Assembly (NCBI GenBank): GCA_007123695.1
Contig: SLGN01000335.1
Location: 1-5,372, forward strand
Direction: 5' to 3'
From: Verrucomicrobiales bacterium
GTDB lineage: Bacteria; Verrucomicrobiota; Verrucomicrobiia; Verrucomicrobiales; DEV007
Length of the DNA stretch: 5,372 nucleotides
Shown here: positions 1-5,372 of the stretch, one piece after another
How positions within the stretch are numbered: the first letter of the stretch is position 1
Layout: each line of letters opens with the position of its first letter
The notes under the pieces: model-generated
Database searches by the model: none
What the model was told of the DNA's origin: nothing
What the model saw: only the letters and a program-made list of their open reading frames with translations
Made by a program: the position numbers and the translations under genes

Positions 1-2
1 AG

Positions 3-53
3 TACGCCTACCCGCTCGGGATCAACATCGTCTTCTACGCGCTGACGCACTGA
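3..53 (+). CDS. C-terminal end of a DUF4159-like protein (partial)
   Basis: Only the last 16 codons and a TGA stop lie in the window; the frame enters from the left edge. The peptide reads YAYPLGINIVFYALTH. The pattern of small residue, Leu-Gly-Ile/Val-Asn, hydrophobic stretch, then Tyr-Ala-Leu-Thr at the very C-terminus resembles the end of DUF4159 domain proteins, which are common in Planctomycetota and Verrucomicrobiota and have no firmly assigned biochemical role. The match is from memory of the family's ending and rests on very few residues, so the family name is tentative. The gene converges on the amidase gene, with only 9 bases between the two stop codons and no terminator hairpin in between. 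Confidence 0.5.
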   Translation, partial: YAYPLGINIVFYALTH

Positions 54-62
54 CCCTTCCGC

Positions 63-1028
63 CTAGACGAGCAGCGGCGCCTCGGACGGGCGGAACACGA
101 TCAATCCCATGTTGGTGCTCTTTTCGCCGAGGTAGGTGGAGATGCGCGAGTCGATGACGCAGCAGCGGCCCTTGCTGCGCGACGAGGTGGCGTGCATGAA
201 GCGGCAGGTGGAGCCCTCGCGCTTGGCAAGGCCGACGTGGGAGGTGTAGCCGTAGCGCCAGTTCGTGGCCACGGCGAGAACGTCTCCGTCCTCCAGCTTC
301 GACTCGATCGAGGCGACGCGGGCGTTCGGAATGTAGGTCACCGGCAGGGCCGACACCTTGGCCTCGATCTTCGCCATTTCGGGCACCAGCGAAGGATCGC
401 TGCGGAGGTAGCGGTAGCTTTTCCACGAGGACTGCATCTCGCGGATCTCCCGGCGCACCGGAACGCCGCCGAGCGAGGCGGTCACGTTGCGGCCGAGACC
501 GCGGCGCTCGTTGTCGGCGAAGACTTCCTCGAGGTGGTGCATGCGGCTGAGGTAGCTGCCGGTGCAGCGTCCGTCGCGGTAGCGCTCCAGCTCGATGTAG
601 TGGAGAAAGGCCTCGCGCGACCAGAGCGAGGGCGGGTTCTTCACCATCCGCGACATCGCGAGCGAGGCTTCGTAGAAGGTCCAGCAGTCGAGGGCGTCGA
701 AGTTGACCGAGGGGGATTCGATCTTGTCGTCGATCTCGAGGGTGTAGTTCCCGTAGGGGATTCCGAGCAGCGACTTGCCCGCGGTGACGGTGCGCTGGCC
801 GATCGGCTGCGCCGCCCAGTTTTCCTTCTTCGCCTGGTCGCAGATGCGGGCAAACTTGGCCTCGCCCTTGAAGACGGTGGCCCAGGGGAGCCGCGGCTGG
901 CGCAGGGTCGCGACTGCAGGGACTTCGGTGGAGAGCGTCTTGCAGCTCGCGAGGAGGAGCCCGGCGCCCCCGCCGCCGACGGCGTGGAGAAAGCGACGGC
1001 GCGAATTCGGCGCGGAGGGGGAGGGCAT
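63..1028 (-). CDS. DUF1460 NlpC/P60-like cell-wall amidase, Tat-type lipoprotein
   Basis: Predicted 321-residue exported cysteine amidase of the DUF1460 family. Characterised members are N-acetylmuramoyl-L-alanine amidases that cut the sugar-peptide bond in peptidoglycan fragments. The N-terminus has a twin-arginine motif (SRRRFL, residues 9-14), a short hydrophobic stretch and a lipobox (LASC, Cys29), so it is probably Tat-exported and lipid-anchored. Family landmarks in order are GIPYGNYTLE (89-98), the catalytic-cysteine motif FDALDCWTFYEASLA (Cys115), RYRDG (149-153), GDVLAVAT (248-255), SHVGLA with probable catalytic His264, and MHATS (278-282). I chose the ATG at 1028. The longer frame begins with TTG at 1103, would put 25 non-signal-like residues before the Tat motif, and lies inside the predicted -35 box. 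There is no Shine-Dalgarno sequence; the leader just before the ATG is pyrimidine-rich. Seven cysteines, including Cys289-Cys290, is high for an envelope enzyme. The family is secure; the exact substrate is inferred. Confidence 0.88.
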   Translation of the reverse strand: MPSPSAPNSRRRFLHAVGGGGAGLLLASCKTLSTEVPAVATLRQPRLPWATVFKGEAKFARICDQAKKENWAAQPIGQRTVTAGKSLLGIPYGNYTLEIDDKIESPSVNFDALDCWTFYEASLAMSRMVKNPPSLWSREAFLHYIELERYRDGRCTGSYLSRMHHLEEVFADNERRGLGRNVTASLGGVPVRREIREMQSSWKSYRYLRSDPSLVPEMAKIEAKVSALPVTYIPNARVASIESKLEDGDVLAVATNWRYGYTSHVGLAKREGSTCRFMHATSSRSKGRCCVIDSRISTYLGEKSTNMGLIVFRPSEAPLLV

Positions 1029-1057
1029 GGGAAGGAGGAATTGCGAATTGGGAAGGA
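1029..1057. repeat. Short direct-repeat block in the amidase leader
   Basis: On the plus strand GGGAAGGA occurs at 1029-1036 and again at 1050-1057. Between them are two 7-base units, GAATTGC (1038-1044) and GAATTGG (1045-1051). The block lies directly upstream of the amidase ATG, within its predicted untranslated leader, where it reads as pyrimidine-rich CCTTCCC elements flanking two AATTC units. It could be a protein or RNA recognition site, or simply slippage-derived sequence. Confidence 0.5.
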
Positions 1058-1074
1058 TGAGACCGGACGGGCTG

Positions 1075-1103
1075 AATTTACGTCTGGAAGAGGCTTTCTT
1101 CAA
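1075..1103 (-). promoter_or_regulatory. Predicted sigma70-like promoter of the DUF1460 gene
   Basis: Reading the minus strand, TTGAAG (1103-1098) and TAAATT (1080-1075) are separated by exactly 17 bases. Each hexamer matches 4 of 6 consensus positions (TTGACA and TATAAT). Transcription would start near 1068, giving a leader of about 40 bases before the ATG at 1028. The AT-rich -10 stands out in a GC-rich region. Prediction only. Confidence 0.42.
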
Positions 1104-1133
1104 GTTGGGCTTTGGGGACGCGGAGGGATGGCG

Positions 1134-1144
1134 CCCGGTCCGGG
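1134..1144. promoter_or_regulatory. 11-base palindrome in the divergent control region
   Basis: CCCGG-T-CCGGG is a perfect inverted repeat around one central base. It lies between the two divergent predicted promoters, upstream of both -35 boxes, which is a plausible position for a regulator site serving either gene. In GC-rich DNA such palindromes also arise by chance, and no regulator gene is present in the window to pair with it. Confidence 0.25.
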
Positions 1145-1170
1145 ACTGCGCAGATCGGGCGAAGATGGAG

Positions 1171-1200
1171 TTGGCGTGGGGCGCCTTTTGGAAGTAGATA
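1171..1200 (+). promoter_or_regulatory. Possible promoter of the DUF1592-DUF1552-FAD operon
   Basis: TTGGCG (1171-1176) and TAGATA (1195-1200) are separated by 18 bases. The -35 matches 4 of 6 consensus positions and the -10 only 3 of 6. Transcription would begin near 1207, leaving a leader of about 16 bases before the ATG at 1223. The location fits an operon promoter, but the -10 is weak and the operon may use another sigma factor. Confidence 0.25.
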
Positions 1201-1222
1201 GATCCCGAGTTTTCGGCTTTGG

Positions 1223-3169
1223 ATGGCGAACATGCAGCGACGACGCGTCACAATCGATCAATCGGCCCTGGCGGCGCTTTTTGGCCTCTCGCTGGCGTGG
1301 GCCTCGGTGGCGGCGTGTCGGGCGGAGGGCGGCGGGGCGCAGACGGACGCCGACGAGGAGGCCCTCCGGGCCGAAGCCAAGAAGGTCTTCAAGGAAAAGG
1401 TCGGCCCCTTCGTCGAAACCTACTGCGTGAAGTGCCACGGGCCGCGCCCCAAGGCGGGGATCAACCTCCAGTCCGCCTTGAAGCATCCCGGCAGCGCGTC
1501 GGCGTTCCAGCATTGGAAGAAGTCCGTCGCGAACGTCAAGGTCCACGACATGCCGCCGGAGGACGCCCGCAGCATCCCGAGCGAGGAGGAGCGACGCGAT
1601 TTCGTCGAGTGGATCGGCATGCTCAAATACCTGAGCCCGGAGGATCCCGGCCCTTTCGTGATCCGCCGCCTCTCCCGGACCGAATACGGCAACACCCTGC
1701 ACGATCTCTACGGGGTCGATCCCTCGATCGCCGAGAGCCTGCCCGAGGAAGTCGTCGGCGAGGGCTACCTGAACTCCATTTCCCCGCTGCAGTCGGAGCT
1801 GTTCCTCGAAATCGCCAACCAGCTCGTCGATCAGGTCCTGGAGGCGAAAGACGGGCCGCATGCCGCCGTCCGGAAGCGGCTCTTCGGCGATGTCCCGGCG
1901 GAGGGCGCCGACCTACGCGAGGAGGCCCGGCGGATCGCGCGCCCCTTGGCCCGCGACGCCTACCGGCGACCGCCGACCGAGGCAGAAATCGACGTGCTCG
2001 TCGATGTCTTCGACCTTGCCCGCGAGAACGGGCTCGATTTCACCGCCTCCCTGGGCCTCATGTGGAAGGCGGTGCTCGTCTCCCCGCAGTTCCTTTTCAT
2101 CACCCCCGGCGGCGGAACCCCGGCGGAGGTGCCGATCGTTCCGCTCGACGACCACCAACTGGCCTCGCGTCTCTCCTACTTGCTCTGGTCGGCGCCGCCC
2201 GACGCCGAATTGTCCGCCCTCGCCGACGAGGGGACGCTGCACCGCACCGAGGTGCTGCGCGCCCAGGCCGAGCGTCTCCTGATGCACCCGCGGGCGCGGG
2301 CGCTTTTCGACGGATTCGGGGCCCAGTGGCTGCGGGTGGGCGGCTTGGACCGGCAAGTCTTCGATCCGAAGCTCTTTCCTGAAATGACCCCGGAGCTGCG
2401 CGGGGCGATGATGGACGAAGTCCGTCTCTTTTTCGAAAGCATCGTGCGGGAGAACGAGAGCGTCGTGCGCTTCGTCGACGGCGGCTACAGCTTCCTCAAC
2501 GAAGCCCTCGCCGGACACTACGGTCTCAAGCTGGCCGTGACCGGGCCCGAGCTGCGCCGAGTCGAGCTGGACGACCCCAACCGGGGCGGCGTCCTTGCGA
2601 TGGCGGCGACGCTGGCCTCCACTTCCTTCCCCGGGCGCACCAGCCCGGTGCGGCGGGGAGTTTGGGTGCTGGAGCAAGTCCTCGGCGAACGCGTTCCGCC
2701 GGCCCCGCCCGGCGTCCCCGAGCTGGAGGAGATCGAGAGCGAGGCAACGGAGGGCCTCACCCTGCGGCAACTGACCGAGCTGCATCAGTCGGAAGCCACC
2801 TGCGCCAACTGCCACCGGGTGCTCGACCCGATCGGCTTCGGCCTGGAGAACTTCGACGCCGTCGGACGGTGGCGGGATCAGGACGAGGCCGGCGCCGGGA
2901 TCGACTCGGCGGGACAACTGCCCGGCGGCGAGAGCTTCTCCTCGCCCGCCGAACTCAAGGCGCTCCTCGCCGCGCGGGAAACCGACCTCGCCCGGAACCT
3001 GACCGAGAGGCTGATGGCCCACGCGCTGGGGCGGAAGCTCGAAGGCTACGACGAGATCGTGGTGGACCGTCTCATGGCCCGCATCGCCGAGGACGGCTAC
3101 CGCGTCCGGACGATCGTCACCGAAGTGATCGCCTCCTACCTTTTCACCCACCGCAGAGTCGAAGGTTGA
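1223..3169 (+). CDS. Exported DUF1592-family cytochrome c protein (DUF1587/1595/1592/1588/1585)
   Basis: Predicted 648-residue envelope protein with two c-type haem sites; its biochemical function is not established. After an N-terminal signal (about 1-34, with possible lipobox VAAC at Cys32) comes a cytochrome module with CVKCH (68-72) and a candidate axial Met110 in HDMPPED. Next are DUF1587 (about 145-205, [17 protein letters not shown]), DUF1595 (about 230-295, ending SPQFLFI), DUF1592 (about 308-435, [15 protein letters not shown]), DUF1588 (about 455-560, with CANCH at 527-531 followed by [17 protein letters not shown]) and DUF1585 (about 570-645). The DUF1587 segment runs almost directly into DUF1595. 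Many relatives carry an extra, probably carbohydrate-binding, insert there, so this is a compact form. The frame has a stop at 1199-1201, so ATG 1223 is the first possible ATG; an in-frame ATG at 1232 is an alternative. No Shine-Dalgarno sequence is seen. It is the first gene of the operon. Domain boundaries are by eye. Confidence 0.92.
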   Translation: MANMQRRRVTIDQSALAALFGLSLAWASVAACRAEGGGAQTDADEEALRAEAKKVFKEKVGPFVETYCVKCHGPRPKAGINLQSALKHPGSASAFQHWKKSVANVKVHDMPPEDARSIPSEEERRDFVEWIGMLKYLSPEDPGPFVIRRLSRTEYGNTLHDLYGVDPSIAESLPEEVVGEGYLNSISPLQSELFLEIANQLVDQVLEAKDGPHAAVRKRLFGDVPAEGADLREEARRIARPLARDAYRRPPTEAEIDVLVDVFDLARENGLDFTASLGLMWKAVLVSPQFLFITPGGGTPAEVPIVPLDDHQLASRLSYLLWSAPPDAELSALADEGTLHRTEVLRAQAERLLMHPRARALFDGFGAQWLRVGGLDRQVFDPKLFPEMTPELRGAMMDEVRLFFESIVRENESVVRFVDGGYSFLNEALAGHYGLKLAVTGPELRRVELDDPNRGGVLAMAATLASTSFPGRTSPVRRGVWVLEQVLGERVPPAPPGVPELEEIESEATEGLTLRQLTELHQSEATCANCHRVLDPIGFGLENFDAVGRWRDQDEAGAGIDSAGQLPGGESFSSPAELKALLAARETDLARNLTERLMAHALGRKLEGYDEIVVDRLMARIAEDGYRVRTIVTEVIASYLFTHRRVEG

Positions 3170-3211
3170 AGCTCCCCGAGGAGTCCTGCCAAACCCACCC
3201 ATCCCACCAAA

Positions 3212-4591
3212 ATGATCGACACGAACACGCCCTCTCCCCTCGGCCGCCGCACCTTTCTGAAGGGTGCGGGTGTTTCCCTCGCATTGCCCTTCCTCGATTC
3301 GCTCGGCCGGTCGGCCGCGGCGGGCCCCGCGAAGCCGCCGGTGCGCCTCGGTTTCATGTACATGCCCCACGGGGTCATCATGGATCAGTTCTGGCCCGAG
3401 TCGCCCGAGAGCTTCCTCGCCTCCCCGCCGCCCGCGCTGGAGTCCCTGCGGCCCGTCCTCGACCAATGCCTGATGGTGAAGGGCGTCTCCGGCGTGCCGA
3501 TCTCCCCCTTCAACGGAGCGCCGCATGCGCTGGAGCTCTCGACCTGGCTCACCGCCCGGCTTCCCGACGCGGAGACCCGCAGCGAGATCAACATCGCGAT
3601 CTCGGCCGACCAGATCATGGCCAACTACGTGGGCGCCCACACCCTGCTGCCCTCGCTCGAACTCGCCACAATGCCCCAGACGTGGAAGGAGAACCAGGAA
3701 GGCCTGCACGAGGCCTACTACTCCCACTGCAGCTACCGTTCGCCGACGCAGCCCGTTCCCGCCGAGATCGATCCCCGCAACGTCCTCAACCGGCTCTTCG
3801 GCAAGCGGGGCGAGGCCGGGCGCGTCACCAAGGCCAACCCTCTCGACAGGCAGATGCTCGACCGCGTCCTCGGCGGGGCCAAGGACCTGCGCCGCAACCT
3901 GGCCCGCACCGACCAGGAGAAGCTCGACGAGTATCTCGACAGCGTGCGCTCGGTCGAGCGCCGCATCGCCGCGATCGAGTTCCGGCAGCAGGAGGCCGCG
4001 CTCGAAAAGGCGGGCGCCGGCACGAAGAAGCGCCACTCCTCCGATTCGCCCCCCATCGAGATCCGGATTCCCGAGGGCGACAAGCGCAGCGAATACATGC
4101 AGGTGATGTGCGACCTCAACGTGCTCGCCTTCCAGACCGACACCACGCGTGTGAGCACCTACATCGGCTCGACGCCCAACGGCGTCTCCTACCCCGAACT
4201 CGGATTCTCCGACACCCACCACTCCACCACCCACCACAACAACGGCGAGGAAAAGGTCTCCAAGGTCGCGGCGATCACCAAGTTCAACATCGACCAGTTC
4301 GCCTACATGGTGAGGAAGATGGCCTCCCTGCGCGAGGGCGAGGGCACCCTGCTGGACAACTGCGTCATGATGTGGGGCTCCGGCCTCGAGGACGGCAACC
4401 GCCACACCCGCGAGAACCTGCCCTTCATCATCGCGGGCAAGGGCGGCGGTTCGCTGCGCACCGGCCGCTTCCTCCCCTCGGTCGACGCCAACCAGGGCGA
4501 TCTGCTGACCACGCTCCTCTCCTGCGTCGGCATCCCCCTCGACCGTCCCATCGGCATCGCGACGAAGCAGATCGCCGAGATGAAGGCATGA
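3212..4591 (+). CDS. DUF1552 family protein with twin-arginine signal
   Basis: Predicted 459-residue protein of the DUF1552 family, whose function is unknown. Its gene regularly sits beside a DUF1592-type cytochrome gene, as here, 42 bases downstream. The N-terminus has an almost ideal Tat motif, GRRTFLKG (11-18), followed by a hydrophobic stretch and SAAAG near residue 35, so it is probably exported folded, possibly with a cofactor. Mature landmarks are [11 protein letters not shown] (45-55), a charged helical segment (about 225-265, DLRRNL through [10 protein letters not shown]) and the paired histidines [11 protein letters not shown] (334-344). These resemble a conserved paired-histidine motif of the family and could bind metal. 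[13 protein letters not shown] (386-398) and [11 protein letters not shown] (403-413) resemble segments of the related DUF1501 and sulfatase-like folds, which is a weaker inference. The bases before the ATG are rich in A and C, without a Shine-Dalgarno sequence. The stop overlaps the next start as ATGA. Confidence 0.92.
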   Translation: MIDTNTPSPLGRRTFLKGAGVSLALPFLDSLGRSAAAGPAKPPVRLGFMYMPHGVIMDQFWPESPESFLASPPPALESLRPVLDQCLMVKGVSGVPISPFNGAPHALELSTWLTARLPDAETRSEINIAISADQIMANYVGAHTLLPSLELATMPQTWKENQEGLHEAYYSHCSYRSPTQPVPAEIDPRNVLNRLFGKRGEAGRVTKANPLDRQMLDRVLGGAKDLRRNLARTDQEKLDEYLDSVRSVERRIAAIEFRQQEAALEKAGAGTKKRHSSDSPPIEIRIPEGDKRSEYMQVMCDLNVLAFQTDTTRVSTYIGSTPNGVSYPELGFSDTHHSTTHHNNGEEKVSKVAAITKFNIDQFAYMVRKMASLREGEGTLLDNCVMMWGSGLEDGNRHTRENLPFIIAGKGGGSLRTGRFLPSVDANQGDLLTTLLSCVGIPLDRPIGIATKQIAEMKA

Positions 4592-5372
4592 GGTCGGCGC
4601 AGCTTCTCGCCCTTGCGCTCCTGTCTCCCGCCCCGCTCGCCGCCGCAGAGACCGTCGAGGCCGCGCTCCTCGTCGTCGGAGGCGACGAGTCGGGCTGCGC
4701 CGCGGCGGTGCAGGCGGCTCGGCTCGGGATCCGCCCCGTCGTGCTCGTCACCGACCACCCCTGGCTCGGCGGGCAGTTCTCCACCCAGGGCGTCGGGCCG
4801 ATCGACGAATGGACCGTCGTCGACGGCAAGCGGGTCCACTTCCCCCGCAGCGGGGCTTTCCTCGAGATCGTCGAGCGCATCCGCGCCCACAACCGGCTCG
4901 TCTACGGCGTGCCCGCCCCCGGCAACGGATGGTGCGGCAGCGAGACCATCGAACCCCGCGCCGCCGCGCAGATCTTCGAGGACTGGCTCGCCCCCCATCT
5001 CGCCTCCGGTGCCCTGCGTATCGAGCGCGGATGGGACCCCTCCGCCGTCGAGACCGAAGGTGGCCGCGTCGTCGCGGTGCGCTTCGAGCCCTCGGCCTTC
5101 GCACCCGCCGAGGCCGAGGACACCGCCCGCAGCCTCACCGTGCGCGCCCGTCTCACCATCGACTCCAGCGACCTCGGCGAAGTCATCCGCCTCAGCGGCG
5201 CCGCCTACCTCGCCGGGCCCGACCTGCGCTCGCATTTCGAGGAGCCCAGCGCCCCCGAGCAGCTCGACGAACTCGGCCACCAGGAGATGAACCCCATCAG
5301 TTGGTGCCCGCTGCTCCGCGAAGCCGGGCGCGACGCCACCATCCCCCGCCCTCCGCGCTACGACGAGCGCTC
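4588..5372 (+). CDS. FAD-dependent oxidoreductase, exported (3' end cut by window)
   Basis: The frame is open from ATG 4588 to the right edge with no stop: 261 complete codons. The start overlaps the DUF1552 stop as ATGA, so translation is probably coupled. Residues 1-20 form a Sec-type signal peptide ([20 protein letters not shown]). Residues 24-49 are a beta-alpha-beta dinucleotide fold, [20 protein letters not shown] followed by LGIRPVVLV, then [17 protein letters not shown] (59-75) and FPRSGAFLE (85-93). [15 protein letters not shown] (191-205) stands where relatives have a second FAD-contacting segment. The layout fits the FAD_oxidored family, often loosely annotated as 'xanthan lyase'; the substrate is unknown. 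The usual third-position glycine or small residue of the nucleotide loop is Asp33 here. The remainder of the FAD and substrate domains lies outside the window. A second frame at 4613-5290 is a compositional shadow. The family is fairly secure and the reaction is not. Confidence 0.86.
   Translation, partial: MRSAQLLALALLSPAPLAAAETVEAALLVVGGDESGCAAAVQAARLGIRPVVLVTDHPWLGGQFSTQGVGPIDEWTVVDGKRVHFPRSGAFLEIVERIRAHNRLVYGVPAPGNGWCGSETIEPRAAAQIFEDWLAPHLASGALRIERGWDPSAVETEGGRVVAVRFEPSAFAPAEAEDTARSLTVRARLTIDSSDLGEVIRLSGAAYLAGPDLRSHFEEPSAPEQLDELGHQEMNPISWCPLLREAGRDATIPRPPRYDER

Noticed and set aside
1173..1189. GGCG-TGGGG-CGCC followed by TTTT, resembling a small intrinsic terminator.
   Set aside because: The stem is only four pairs with a short T run, and it lies directly within the predicted promoter upstream of the operon, where no plus-strand transcript is expected to end.
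192..1430. A 412-codon plus-strand frame across the amidase gene and the control region.
   Set aside because: It is antisense to a gene with clear catalytic motifs, has low-complexity Arg/Gly/Val composition, and runs into the cytochrome gene in the wrong frame.
1100..1861. A 253-codon minus-strand frame opposite the start of the cytochrome gene.
   Set aside because: It lies antisense to the signal peptide and first CxxCH haem region, and its product shows no domain.
3172..3188. CTCC-CCGA-GGAG hairpin and AGGAG near it, as a terminator or ribosome site between the first two operon genes.
   Set aside because: The stem is four pairs with no T run, and AGGAG ends about 28 bases before the ATG at 3212, which is too far to act as a Shine-Dalgarno sequence.
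3167..3214. The DUF1592 and DUF1552 genes share a frame, separated only by one TGA and a stop-free Pro-rich stretch, suggesting a fusion by read-through or a sequencing error.
   Set aside because: DUF1552 has its own Tat signal right at its start, which needs a free N-terminus, and the two are normally separate genes. A shared frame without further stops over 14 codons is quite likely by chance.
1913..4405. An 830-codon open frame on the minus strand, antisense to both the DUF1592 and DUF1552 genes.
   Set aside because: Its product is Gly/Val/His/Arg-rich with no recognisable domain. It lies opposite two genes with strong family motifs, and long antisense frames are expected in GC-rich coding DNA.
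4613..5290. A 225-codon plus-strand frame in the region of the oxidoreductase.
   Set aside because: Its product is Ser/Pro/Arg-rich. The frame starting at 4588 has a signal peptide and dinucleotide-binding fold and is open through the same region.

Overview
The window reads as GC-rich chromosomal DNA from a Verrucomicrobiota or Planctomycetota bacterium. This is an inference from gene content. A DUF1592-type cytochrome c protein beside a DUF1552 twin-arginine protein is a pairing typical of those phyla, also seen in some Myxococcota and Acidobacteriota. None of the gene starts has a convincing Shine-Dalgarno sequence, which also fits. No RNA gene, CRISPR array, insertion sequence, phage gene or defence gene is visible.

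Left part (1-1028): the last 16 codons of a plus-strand gene, probably a DUF4159-type protein, end 9 bases before the end of a convergent minus-strand gene. That gene encodes a DUF1460 (NlpC/P60-like) cell-wall amidase with a combined Tat and lipoprotein signal.

Middle (1029-1222): a 194-base divergent control region. It holds a good sigma70-like promoter for the amidase, a weaker one facing right, an 11-base palindrome, and a short direct-repeat block in the amidase leader.

Right part (1223-5372): a plus-strand operon of at least three exported proteins. The first is a compact DUF1587/1595/1592/1588/1585 protein with two CxxCH haem c motifs. After 42 bases comes a DUF1552 protein with a Tat signal. 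Overlapping its stop by ATGA is an FAD-dependent oxidoreductase with a Sec-type signal peptide. The oxidoreductase reading frame stays open to the right edge, so the gene is cut by the window.

The most interesting reading is that these three genes form an envelope redox unit. The flavoprotein would oxidise an unknown substrate, the c-type haem protein would carry electrons, and the DUF1552 protein, with its paired histidines, would be a metal-binding partner. The layout is seen directly; the joint function is inference. The amidase next door has no evident functional link to the operon.
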